DNA from: Phaeobacter italicus
Lineage (GTDB): Bacteria; Pseudomonadota; Alphaproteobacteria; Rhodobacterales; Rhodobacteraceae
Direction: 5' to 3'
NCBI RefSeq assembly: GCF_001258055.1
Contig: NZ_CVRM01000031.1
Coordinates: forward strand, 186,001-250,000
DNA length: 64,000 nt
Positions within the stretch are counted from its first letter, which is position 1. Each line of letters opens with the position of its first letter. A program made the translations under genes and the position numbers. Below, one piece after another: positions 1 through 7,955 of this stretch. The notes beneath the pieces are model-generated. The model searched no databases. It was not told where the DNA came from and saw only the letters and a program-made list of their open reading frames with translations.

Positions 1-53
1 TCCTTGCGATGCGGCCCCTTGCGCCGGTCCTTGTAAAGCGGCACAGCTGTCAT
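1..53 (-). CDS. Possible 5' end of an unidentified gene, cut by the window edge
   Basis: Reading leftward from an ATG at 53 the frame stays open to the window edge and gives 17 residues (MTAVPLYKDRRKGPHRK). It is divergent from the FkbM gene at 121, with a 67-base gap. No strong ribosome binding site is visible in front of the ATG, and the fragment is too short to assign to a family. It could be a real truncated gene or chance. Confidence 0.28.
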   Translation of the reverse strand, partial: MTAVPLYKDRRKGPHRK

Positions 54-120
54 CAATGATAGTGCGATCCAGTGCGGTTTGGTTCCGCTGGTGGATTGGG
101 GCGAGGGCGAAAGGCAAGGC

Positions 121-882
121 ATGACCAACAATGAGACACCCCTTGATGATGGCCCTGTCGCTGAAACCGCCGACGGCTCATCCGAGGTTGCTGCCAGTTG
201 CCACGGGGTGAATGTGCCCGCGAGCCGGTTCCTCAGCGACACGCGGATCCGGCGCATCAATGCAGGGCGATACGAGGGGCAGGAAATCACCGGGGCACTG
301 CATGTCGTGCGACCTGATGACAGGGTGTTGGAGATCGGGGCCGGGATCGGACTGGTCGGTGCCATCATCGCCAATATCGCAAAGCCACAGAAAGTTGCGT
401 CCTTTGAGGCCAATCCGGAGCTGATCCCTGTCATTCAGCAGCTTTATGAGATGAACGGTTTGCAGGAGCGGATTTCGGTGCGCAATGCGGTGTTGGTCAG
501 CGGGCCTGAACGACCTGCCACTATGCCGTTTCATTTGCGCAGCAGCTATTTGGGCTCCTCGCTTTTGAACCCGTCAGAAAGGCCGTCACGCGTAGTCGAA
601 GTGCCGACCGAAGACCTGGCGCAGGTCTGTGAGGCGTTGAAGCCGACGGTTCTTGTGATGGATATCGAAGGTGGAGAGCTGGACTTGTTGCAACACATGG
701 ACCTCAGCCCGTTTCGCGCTGTGATCCTTGAGTTTCATCCAGAGGTCTATGGCGTTCCAGGGATGCGGGCCTGCAAGCGGGTGTTGCGAGACGCTGGGTT
801 TGCAAAGGAGGATGCTGTCTCTACGCGGACGGTCTGGACCTGCGTGCGCCAAGGTGCTGCACAAGACGCGCAAGGAAGCTGA
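121..882 (+). CDS. FkbM-family SAM-dependent methyltransferase
   Basis: The protein has 253 residues. The SAM-binding motif I is LEIGAGIGLVGAI, followed by the acidic FEAN that usually contacts the adenosyl moiety, and later by VMDIEGGELDLL, a hallmark of FkbM-type O-methyltransferases. In this family the acceptor is usually a sugar or polyketide hydroxyl; here it is unknown. The ATG at 121 is preferred over an in-frame TTG at 79 because a purine-rich GAAAGGCAAGG precedes it. The family call is firm, the substrate is not. It converges on the aminotransferase gene with a 25-base gap. Confidence 0.8.
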   Translation: MTNNETPLDDGPVAETADGSSEVAASCHGVNVPASRFLSDTRIRRINAGRYEGQEITGALHVVRPDDRVLEIGAGIGLVGAIIANIAKPQKVASFEANPELIPVIQQLYEMNGLQERISVRNAVLVSGPERPATMPFHLRSSYLGSSLLNPSERPSRVVEVPTEDLAQVCEALKPTVLVMDIEGGELDLLQHMDLSPFRAVILEFHPEVYGVPGMRACKRVLRDAGFAKEDAVSTRTVWTCVRQGAAQDAQGS

Positions 883-907
883 CGCCAGTCGCCAGCTTCC
901 GCTAGGG

Positions 908-2266
908 TCAGCGCGCCGCCGCCGTGAGGCCATCATCCAGCGCACCGAGGATTACATCGGCATCTGCCCCGGTCAGGATCAGGGGCGGTGACAGGATGAT
1001 ATTTGGGCCTGATACGCGCACCATGGCGCCGGATTGATAGGCGACCTCTTGAACGGTGGCGATGGTTGCCTTGTCAATTGGCGTTTTGCTTTCGCGGTCT
1101 GAAACGAGTTCGAGCGCACACATCAGACCATGTCCGCCGCGCACATCTCCGATCAGGGAATGCTTGTCGCGCAGGTCCAACAGGCCCCGATGGAGCTGTG
1201 TTCCACGTGTAGCAGCGTTTTCTGGCACGTTCAGTTTTTCGGTCTCCGCCAGGCAGGCCAGTGCGGCCGCTGCGCCAACCGGATGGCCTGAATAGGTGTA
1301 GCCATGTCCGATGGCCGCAGCACCTGTGCGGTCGTTTTCAAACACCTCAGCCACGCTGCCTGTGATCATGACCGCACCAAACGGGAAGTAGCCGTTGGTG
1401 ATTGCTTTGGCCGTCGCCATCAGATCCGGCTGCACACCCCAGTGACGCGAGCCTGACCAACTGCCGGTGCGTCCAAAGGCTGTGATGACCTCATCCGCGA
1501 TAAGCAGAATGCCGTGTTTCGTGCAGATGTCCCGCACTCCCGGCATGAAACTCTCATGCGGTGGGATCACACCACCTGCGCCTAGGATCGGTTCCATGAT
1601 GAAAGCGGCAATGGTCCCGGAGCCCTGAAAGGCGATTTCATCCTCCAGCGCCTGCAGGCACAGCTGGGCCAGTCGGGCGGGATCGCTTTCGTTGAACGGG
1701 TTGCGATAGGTGTATGGCGCCGGAATATGATGGCATCCGGGCAACAAGGGTTCGTATTGTGTCCTGAAGTTTGCATTGCCGTTTACAGAGGCCCCGCCCA
1801 TATGGGTGCCGTGGTAGCCCTTCTTGAGGCTGAGGAACTTGGTGCGTCCGGCCTCGCCGCGGATCTTGTGGTACTGACGCGCGAGACGAAGCGCCGTTTC
1901 GACGGAATCCGATCCGCCAGAGGTGAAGAACGCCCGTGTCAGCCCGTCAGGGGCAAAAAACCGGCGCAGCTCTTCTGCAAGCTGGATAACCTGATCGTTG
2001 CTGGTACCCCGAAAGGTCGAGTAGTAGGGCAGCGTATCGAGCTGTCCCGCGATGGCGTCCTTTACCGGCTGGCACGAAAACCCGAGGTTCACATTCCATA
2101 GGCCCCCAACCGCGTCGACGGTTTCATGCCCATCCAGATCGGTGATGCGAACCCCCTGGGCGCGGGTCACGATGGTGGGGGGATTGGCCTGGCTGTCGGC
2201 TGGGTGTGCCATCGGATGCCAGATGGATTTGGCGTTGTGCTCTTTGAGGAAGTTGGAGTCTTTCAT
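908..2266 (-). CDS. Class III (omega) aminotransferase, PLP-dependent
   Basis: This 452-residue protein is a fold-type I aminotransferase of class III. The Asp that contacts the PLP ring nitrogen lies in LLIADEVITAFGRTG and the Schiff-base Lys in MATAKAITNGYFP. The family moves amino groups from omega-amino acids or amines, usually to pyruvate, giving an aldehyde or keto acid. The ATG at 2266 has AAGGAG nine bases ahead, so the longer frame to 2374 is not needed. It lies 40 bases downstream of the IclR gene in the same direction, so the two are probably cotranscribed. An aldehyde dehydrogenase in the divergent operon could oxidise its product, but the substrate is unknown. Confidence 0.88.
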   Translation of the reverse strand: MKDSNFLKEHNAKSIWHPMAHPADSQANPPTIVTRAQGVRITDLDGHETVDAVGGLWNVNLGFSCQPVKDAIAGQLDTLPYYSTFRGTSNDQVIQLAEELRRFFAPDGLTRAFFTSGGSDSVETALRLARQYHKIRGEAGRTKFLSLKKGYHGTHMGGASVNGNANFRTQYEPLLPGCHHIPAPYTYRNPFNESDPARLAQLCLQALEDEIAFQGSGTIAAFIMEPILGAGGVIPPHESFMPGVRDICTKHGILLIADEVITAFGRTGSWSGSRHWGVQPDLMATAKAITNGYFPFGAVMITGSVAEVFENDRTGAAAIGHGYTYSGHPVGAAAALACLAETEKLNVPENAATRGTQLHRGLLDLRDKHSLIGDVRGGHGLMCALELVSDRESKTPIDKATIATVQEVAYQSGAMVRVSGPNIILSPPLILTGADADVILGALDDGLTAAAR

Positions 2267-2306
2267 GGCATAAGCTCCTTGATGGGCCGTTTGGCCTGCA
2301 AATGGG

Positions 2307-3086
2307 TCAGGTCGGCTCGATCTGCGGATAGTTCGCAGGGACAGAGCCGCCAATACGGTGAATGAGTGTTGCACCAGCTCGCCGTAGGGCAGCGGGAATG
2401 TGCAGTTTCTGTTGTTCGCTCATGCGTGAAACGGGGGCTGCAACCGCGAGGGCGCCGATGACTTGCCGGTCTGGTCCGAAAATTGGCACAGCATGCGAAT
2501 GGACGTCTGCCTCGAACCCGCCGATGGACTGTGCCATGCCGTCTCTGCGAACCTCGTCCAGCTGGCTGCGTACCGTCTCTGGATCGGTGATGGTCGCGGG
2601 CGTGTGTGCTTCAAGCGGCTGGGTGAGAGCAGTCTCGACAAAGGCTGGCTCGGCATACGCCAGAACGGCCAGCCCCGAGGATGTACCGTGATAGGTCAGC
2701 ACCTCTGCATCTTCCATCATGACCTTGGTGGCATGGCGTGGCGAATAGGCATGCGACAATGAACTGAGCTGTGTTCCCTGCAACAGGGACAGGTGGGTCG
2801 TCTCGCCTGTTTCGTCGCTGAGATCGCGCAAGACGCGCCGAGATACCGAGAGAATCGGTACAGACGCCTCTCGCAGCGCTGCGAGGCGCAAAACCTGCGG
2901 GCCCAGCCTGTAAGAGCGGTCTCCCTCGGCTTGTTCGACAAAGCCGCAGTCCTGCAATTCGGTCATCAGGCGAAAGACAGTGGCCTTGTTCATGCCGGAC
3001 AGCCGCGTCAGATCGCTCAGCCCGATCTCAGTGCGGCCGTGGTTGAAATAAGTCAACAAAGACAGGGCTTTGGATACGGTTCCCAT
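2307..3086 (-). CDS. IclR-family transcriptional regulator
   Basis: The protein has 259 residues. An N-terminal winged helix-turn-helix (IGLSDLTRLSGMNKATVFRL, about residues 22-41) is followed by the IclR effector-binding domain, which contains LAVLAYAEP and the C-terminal IGALAVAAPVSRM. It is divergent from the TTT transporter block, and a perfect inverted repeat at 3204-3220 sits just downstream of a good promoter for that block. The natural reading is that it controls the transport and catabolism genes in response to a carboxylate or its CoA ester. A GGAGG lies rather far (about 15 bases) from the ATG, so the start is slightly uncertain. Confidence 0.88.
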   Translation of the reverse strand: MGTVSKALSLLTYFNHGRTEIGLSDLTRLSGMNKATVFRLMTELQDCGFVEQAEGDRSYRLGPQVLRLAALREASVPILSVSRRVLRDLSDETGETTHLSLLQGTQLSSLSHAYSPRHATKVMMEDAEVLTYHGTSSGLAVLAYAEPAFVETALTQPLEAHTPATITDPETVRSQLDEVRRDGMAQSIGGFEADVHSHAVPIFGPDRQVIGALAVAAPVSRMSEQQKLHIPAALRRAGATLIHRIGGSVPANYPQIEPT

Positions 3087-3160
3087 GATCTGTCTTTTTG
3101 TCCTCCAAGGGGGATGTCAGGTGGAGAAACCCGCAGCTTGCGGGGCGATTTTCATTTTTG

Positions 3161-3189
3161 TTGACAGATAAGCGAGGGAGCGTCAATCT
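3161..3189 (+). promoter_or_regulatory. Candidate sigma-70 promoter of the TTT transporter operon
   Basis: A perfect -35 TTGACA at 3161-3166 is followed after 17 bases by a weak -10, CAATCT at 3184-3189. It points into the tctC-like gene, and the predicted start of transcription falls just in front of the palindrome at 3204. The -35 is convincing; the -10 is not. Confidence 0.5.
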
Positions 3190-3203
3190 AAAAACAAACC
3201 AAT

Positions 3204-3220
3204 GGTTCAAATAATGAACC
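3204..3220. promoter_or_regulatory. Palindromic operator, probably for the divergent IclR regulator
   Basis: GGTTCA-AATAA-TGAACC is a perfect 6+6 inverted repeat with a 5-base centre, 24 bases ahead of the tctC-like ATG. Its length and position suit an IclR-type dimer site blocking transcription. No second copy was noticed near the aminotransferase gene. Confidence 0.6.
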
Positions 3221-3243
3221 GACATACCGACCGGGAGAGACCT

Positions 3244-4200
3244 ATGAGACTGACAAGATGCATGACGGGCGCCGTGCTGAGCGCAGCGATGGTGATGGGG
3301 GCCGGTTGGGCCCCCGGCGAGGCCGCAGCGGAGTATCCGGAAAAGCCGGTGAACTTCATTGTCCCGTGGCCTCCCGGTGATCTGGAGGACGTACTGACCC
3401 GCATGATTGCCGAGGACTTTCAGCAGGAATACGGGGTTGCCGCCGCAGTGGTGAACAAGCCGGGTGGTGGCGGTGGGCCATTTCCGGGCGCAATCGAAGT
3501 CGCCAATGCCCCCAGTGATGGCTATACGATCGGCTCCTTTGTGATTGGCGTGCCTGTGATGGGGCATCAAATCGAGATCCCTCCGCTCACCCCTGCGAAA
3601 TTTGATCCGCTGGGGATTTTCCTGACCTATCCCTTTGTGATCGCCACCTCTGGGGATGCGCCATATGCCACGATGGACGAGTTGGCGGCCTATGCTCAGG
3701 ACAACGATGTGGCGCTTGGCCATTTCGGGGATGTCCTCACTCCGACCCAAGTTACCAAGGCCTATGCCAAAAACGCGGGTTTTGAGTGGGGCTCTGACGC
3801 GGCGTTTGATGCGCTGGATTGCAATACGCTGGCGTCTGGCGACGCAGATGTCATCAACACGACTTTGCAGCTGATCCTGCCCTGCCTCGATCAGGTCAAG
3901 GTGCTGGTGTCGATCACCGATGAACGTATTCCGCTGGTGCCGGATGCGCCAACCATTGGTGAGCTGGACGAAAGCCTGAACATTGCACTTTGGAATGGGC
4001 TTTTCGTGACCAAGGACACCCCGCAGGATGTGCGCGAAAAGATCATCGCGGTGGCAGAGAAAACCATGATGAGCGAACGCGCCCAGGCAGTCGCCAAAGA
4101 AACGGGTGCTTTGGTCTACTGGCAGAACGCTGACGACAGTGCTGCTCGCGTGGCTGGGGATATCGACACAATGGGGCGCATCGGTGCGCTGCTTGAGTAA
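3244..4200 (+). CDS. TTT transporter periplasmic binding protein (TctC family)
   Basis: The 318-residue precursor starts with a signal peptide: basic MRLTR, a hydrophobic stretch, and cleavage near GEAAA-EYPEKPV. The mature start YPEKPVNFIVPWPPGD is the classic TctC/Bug opening that forms the carboxylate-binding loop. The family captures di-, tricarboxylates or aromatic acids for a TctAB permease. The ATG at 3244 has GGGAGAG just ahead. Members often have G-G-x-D in the opening loop; here it is PPGDLED. The ligand cannot be told from the sequence. It is the first gene of the block, followed by a hairpin and then the tctB and tctA genes. Confidence 0.9.
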   Translation: MRLTRCMTGAVLSAAMVMGAGWAPGEAAAEYPEKPVNFIVPWPPGDLEDVLTRMIAEDFQQEYGVAAAVVNKPGGGGGPFPGAIEVANAPSDGYTIGSFVIGVPVMGHQIEIPPLTPAKFDPLGIFLTYPFVIATSGDAPYATMDELAAYAQDNDVALGHFGDVLTPTQVTKAYAKNAGFEWGSDAAFDALDCNTLASGDADVINTTLQLILPCLDQVKVLVSITDERIPLVPDAPTIGELDESLNIALWNGLFVTKDTPQDVREKIIAVAEKTMMSERAQAVAKETGALVYWQNADDSAARVAGDIDTMGRIGALLE

Positions 4201-4220
4201 CGATTGAGATGCCCCCCGGT

Positions 4221-4269
4221 GGCCCTGTCTGATCGACCTCATGTGACGTAATGAGGGTTGGGCAGGGCC
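4221..4269 (+). other. Nested RNA hairpin between the binding-protein gene and tctB
   Basis: GGCCCTGTC at 4221-4229 can pair with GGCAGGGCC at 4261-4269 (one G-U), and inside it CCTCAT (4237-4242) pairs with ATGAGG (4251-4256). There is no U-tract, so it is less likely a terminator than a structure that protects the 3' end of the tctC message or dampens transcription into tctB. Such structures are common behind periplasmic binding-protein genes. Confidence 0.45.
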
Positions 4270-4312
4270 ATCCTTCCGATGATGCTTTGATCTGAAAAGG
4301 GTGAGCCGCAAG

Positions 4313-4843
4313 ATGACAACGGAACGAGAGCGCCGTTTTGTTGGCCCGCGCCGTGGACAGCTAGTGTTTGCAGCGGTGTTCGTCGCACTGTCCGCGCTGT
4401 TGCTGGTCATGCTGCCAGAGCAGACCGCCTGGACAAAAAAGACGAAGCTATTTGCGCAACCACGGTTCTGGCCCGCCATCGCCCTTGGGGGAATGGCGCT
4501 GTTTGCGGCGCTGCATCTTTATCGCCTGCCCTGGAAAAGAGTGAGCCGCTACGACATGCGCGAAGTCCGCAAGTGGAGCGAAGCTGTCGAATATGCGGGC
4601 TGGTTCATGGCCTATGTGATCATGGTCCCGGTGATTGGCTATCTTCCCGTGACAGTGGTTTTCGTACCCGCCTTGGCATGGCGCATGGGGTATCGCAGCC
4701 GGGGGATGCTGTTGCTCAGCGTGGTTTTTGCCGTTGCTGTCGTGATCCTGTTCAAGGCGGTTCTGGCGGTCCGGATACCGGGTGCAATGCTCTATGAATA
4801 TTTCCCGTCGGCACTGCGCAGCTTTGCCATCCTGTACCTCTAA
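4313..4843 (+). CDS. TTT transporter small membrane subunit (TctB family)
   Basis: The protein has 176 residues. A basic N-terminus is followed by about four hydrophobic segments (near residues 18-36, 50-65, 90-125 in two stretches, and 135-155), the layout of TctB. TctB assists the large permease TctA; its exact role is unclear across the family. The ATG at 4313 is chosen over GTG at 4301 because AAAAGGG overlaps the GTG and is well spaced for the ATG. It lies between tctC and tctA in the standard C-B-A order. Confidence 0.82.
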   Translation: MTTERERRFVGPRRGQLVFAAVFVALSALLLVMLPEQTAWTKKTKLFAQPRFWPAIALGGMALFAALHLYRLPWKRVSRYDMREVRKWSEAVEYAGWFMAYVIMVPVIGYLPVTVVFVPALAWRMGYRSRGMLLLSVVFAVAVVILFKAVLAVRIPGAMLYEYFPSALRSFAILYL

Positions 4844-4886
4844 GGGCCTCCTTTGTGGCGGACCTTATCAATCAGACGAGTGACAG

Positions 4887-6506
4887 ATGGACCTCCTGAT
4901 TTCTGCATTTGATATCCTGCTGCGTTGGGACGTTGCGCTGGCTCTGCTGGCAGGGTCTGTTGGTGGTGTTCTGATTGGTGCGATTCCCGGGGTTGGCCCC
5001 GCGGTGGCAATCGCCATTCTGTTGCCTGCGACGTTTTCCCTGGATCCGATTGTCGGTCTGACCGTGTTGCTGGGGATCTATGGATCTTCCATGTACGGCG
5101 GTGCCATTCCGGCTATCCTGATCAATACTCCGGGAACCGCGGTCAACGCGCTGACCACCTATGATGGTCATCCAATGACTGCACGGGGTGAGCCACGGAG
5201 GGCGCTCAGCCTTGCGTATTCGGCCAGTTTCTTTGGCGGAGTGTTTTCCGTCGTGTGCCTTATCCTGTTTGCGCCGGTTCTGGCCAAGGTCGCGCCGATG
5301 TTTGGCTCTCGCGAGATCTTTCTTGCCGCCCTTTTGGGGTTGATCCTTGTTGTGGTTGCTCATCGGGGCCAGACTTTGATCGCAGGGGCGCTGGCCTGTC
5401 TGGGCATTTTCCTGAACACGATTGGGATGGAGCCGGTCAAATACACCCAACGCTACACGTTCGGGCAGGATTTTCTGGGTGGCGGTATCAACCTTATCGT
5501 TGTGGTGCTGGGCCTATTTGCCTTGTCACAGGCATTTGTGCTGCTCACGGATGAGGACGAAAAAATCCGTGTCAGCCGGTTGCGCGGTGGGCTGTTTCAA
5601 GGGCTGCGTGAACTGGCGCGTCACCCCCGTGTTGCCGGTGTGTCCGCGAGCTTTGGGGTGTTGATGGGAATGATCCCCGGTGTAGGTGAGTTCACCGCCC
5701 AGTTCATGTCCTATACCTATGCGCAAAAGACATCCAAGCGGCCGCAGGATTTTGGGCGCGGATCGTCTGAGGGGTTGATCGCGGCAGAAACGTCGAACAA
5801 CGCTGTTCCGGCCGCAGCGATGGTTCCGCTTCTGGCGCTGGGAATTCCGGGAGAGGCGCTCACCGCGATGATGTTGTCGGTGTTCTATGTCCACAACGTG
5901 GTGCCCGGCCCCGGATTGTTCCAGAATGACATGGATTTCGTCGTGGCGCTTTATCTGGCCCTTCTGATCCTCAATGTTCTGGTTCTGGTTTTCTTGCTGT
6001 TCGCAACCGGCGCGCTTGTTCAGGTCGTCCGCATTCCCAATCGTTTCCTCGGGGTCTGCATTCTGACGCTCAGCTTTGTGGGGGTCTATTCGCTGCGCAA
6101 CTCCGTCACCGATTGCCTTTTGGCAGCTGGTTTCGGGGTGTTTGGGTTTGTCCTGAAGCGACTGTCACTTCCGGCGGTGCCGATCATCCTTGGAATGGTT
6201 CTTGGCGGCATCATGGAGGTCAAGCTGCGCGCGGCCATGGCGCGGATCAAGACGCCCTTTGATTTCATTGACCGCCCGGTGGCGTTCATTCTCTTTTCTC
6301 TCATCATCATTGTGCTTGTGGCGCACGTCTTGCGGGTGCGCAAAGACCGCCTGAGCCTAAAGGAGGCCGAATGGCAGACCAAGACCGCATCAACCAGCTT
6401 CGGCGCGCTGATGTGGCGCCGCAGAAACTCTTTCTTGAAGGCGCATGGCAAGAAGGTACGGGCGCGCCACTCGAGGTTACTTCGCCGATTGACGGGACTG
6501 TTCTGA
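4887..6506 (+). CDS. TTT transporter large permease (TctA family) with a long basic tail
   Basis: The protein has 539 residues and many membrane segments. It carries the paired TctA signatures GVLIGAIPGVGPAVAIAILLP near residue 30 and MGMIPGVGEFTAQF in the second half, and LINTPGTAVNALTTYDGHPM. It is the channel of the tripartite carboxylate transporter. TctA proteins usually end near 500 residues. Here the frame runs on about 45 residues beyond the last helix (DRLSLKEAEW onward) into a very basic tail and overlaps the next gene by 136 bases. A +1-frame stop lies at 6352, so a single-base error or a real frameshift could explain it. Confidence 0.9.
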   Translation: MDLLISAFDILLRWDVALALLAGSVGGVLIGAIPGVGPAVAIAILLPATFSLDPIVGLTVLLGIYGSSMYGGAIPAILINTPGTAVNALTTYDGHPMTARGEPRRALSLAYSASFFGGVFSVVCLILFAPVLAKVAPMFGSREIFLAALLGLILVVVAHRGQTLIAGALACLGIFLNTIGMEPVKYTQRYTFGQDFLGGGINLIVVVLGLFALSQAFVLLTDEDEKIRVSRLRGGLFQGLRELARHPRVAGVSASFGVLMGMIPGVGEFTAQFMSYTYAQKTSKRPQDFGRGSSEGLIAAETSNNAVPAAAMVPLLALGIPGEALTAMMLSVFYVHNVVPGPGLFQNDMDFVVALYLALLILNVLVLVFLLFATGALVQVVRIPNRFLGVCILTLSFVGVYSLRNSVTDCLLAAGFGVFGFVLKRLSLPAVPIILGMVLGGIMEVKLRAAMARIKTPFDFIDRPVAFILFSLIIIVLVAHVLRVRKDRLSLKEAEWQTKTASTSFGALMWRRRNSFLKAHGKKVRARHSRLLRRLTGLF

Positions 6507-7855
6507 CCACGCTTTCCGGGGCTTCAGCAGCTGATGTGGACCGGGCCGTCACCTCGGCCCGGCGCGCGTTTGAGGATGGCCGCTGGTCAGCGCAATCACC
6601 AGCAGCGCGCAAAAAGATTCTGATGCGGATTGCTGAGCAGATCGAAGCGGAAGCGCTTGAGCTGGCTGTGCTGGGTGTTCGTGACAATGGCACGGAAATC
6701 AACATGGCGCTCAAGGCAGAGCCGGGGTCCGCTGCTGGAACGTTCCGCTACTATGCAGAGGCGTTGGATAAGGTCGCAGGCGAAGTTGCCCCAACCGCGG
6801 CGGACGTCCTGGGCCTTGTCCAGCGGGCGCCCGTCGGCGTGGTGGCAGCGATCGTGCCTTGGAATTTCCCTCTGATGATTGGTGCATGGAAACTCGCGCC
6901 TGCGCTTGCGATGGGCAATTCCGTTGTCTTGAAACCTGCAGAAAGCGCCTCTCTGTCTCTCCTTCGCTTGGCTGAGATCTGCGCAGATTGCGGTTTGCCG
7001 GATGGTGTCTTGAATGTCGTGACCGGAAGTGGCGCGCAAACCGGTGCAGCATTGGCTGAACATATGGATGTTGATGTGATGGTCTTCACCGGGTCCGGTG
7101 CGACCGGCCGACGCTTGTTGGAGGCCTCTGCAAGATCCAATCTCAAGCGGTGCTATCTGGAGTTGGGCGGCAAGTCTCCCAATATCGTGTTCGCCGATAC
7201 CAGGGATCTCGACCACGCGGCAAAGGTGTCCGCTATGGGTATCTTCCGAAATTCCGGTCAGGTCTGCGTTGCGGGCTCACGTCTGCTGGTGGAGGCGTCT
7301 ATCCACGACGAATTTGTCGAGCGTCTCCTATCTCATGCAGAGGCTTTGAAGGTGGGCGATCCGCTGGACTTGTCCAGTCAGATCGGGGCGGTGAATTCTG
7401 AGGGCCAATTGGCCGCAAACCTGGCCCATGTCGCAAAAGCAGTCGCGGAGGGGGGAGAGGTTGTTTGTGGCGGAGACCGGATCCTGACAGAGACAGGCGG
7501 CAGCTACATGGCACCAACCATCGTGACAGGTGTCAGGCAGCAGGCCAGCCTGTTCCAAAAGGAAGTGTTTGGGCCGGTTTTGTCAGTGACGCCATTTGAG
7601 ACCGAAGACCAGGCCCTGCAGCTGGCCAATGCGACCGACTATGGGCTCGCGGCTGGGGTCTGGACCGCCGATCTGTCGCGCGCGCACCGCTGTGTTGCGA
7701 GGATCCGTGCCGGTGTCGTTCACGTGAACACCTATGGCGGTGCGGACAACACTGTTCCTCTCGGCGGTGTCGGGCAGTCCGGCAATGGTCATGACAAATC
7801 GCTGCACGCGCTCGACAAATATGTCGATCTGAAAACCGCGTGGATCCAGTTGTGA
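6371..7855 (+). CDS. NAD(P)-dependent aldehyde dehydrogenase
   Basis: The protein has 494 residues and is a full-length ALDH superfamily member. PWNFPLMIGAWKLAPALA forms part of the cofactor site, the general-base Glu lies in ELGGKSP, and the catalytic thiol is Cys299 in NSGQVCVAGSR. EVFGPVLSV is also present. The best family resemblance is to gamma-glutamyl- or betaine-aldehyde-type enzymes, but aldehyde specificity cannot be read off. An excellent AAAGGAGG lies five bases ahead of the ATG, inside the end of the TctA gene, so this start is secure and it is the TctA end that is odd. Confidence 0.92.
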   Translation: MADQDRINQLRRADVAPQKLFLEGAWQEGTGAPLEVTSPIDGTVLTTLSGASAADVDRAVTSARRAFEDGRWSAQSPAARKKILMRIAEQIEAEALELAVLGVRDNGTEINMALKAEPGSAAGTFRYYAEALDKVAGEVAPTAADVLGLVQRAPVGVVAAIVPWNFPLMIGAWKLAPALAMGNSVVLKPAESASLSLLRLAEICADCGLPDGVLNVVTGSGAQTGAALAEHMDVDVMVFTGSGATGRRLLEASARSNLKRCYLELGGKSPNIVFADTRDLDHAAKVSAMGIFRNSGQVCVAGSRLLVEASIHDEFVERLLSHAEALKVGDPLDLSSQIGAVNSEGQLAANLAHVAKAVAEGGEVVCGGDRILTETGGSYMAPTIVTGVRQQASLFQKEVFGPVLSVTPFETEDQALQLANATDYGLAAGVWTADLSRAHRCVARIRAGVVHVNTYGGADNTVPLGGVGQSGNGHDKSLHALDKYVDLKTAWIQL

Positions 7856-7955
7856 TGCGGATTTTGCGACGGCAAAACCCGCAGCCTTCGGCGAGAGTAT
7901 TTTGGGAAAGATGACGGCGCGGGCGCGCGTCAGTGAGCGTGAGGGAGGCGAGGCA

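Noticed and set aside
3028-4479. Open reading frame of about 480 codons on the reverse strand across the tctC gene
   Set aside because: It is antisense to a clear binding-protein gene, has a Cys/His/Arg-rich composition and no family motif, and is a by-product of GC-rich codon use.
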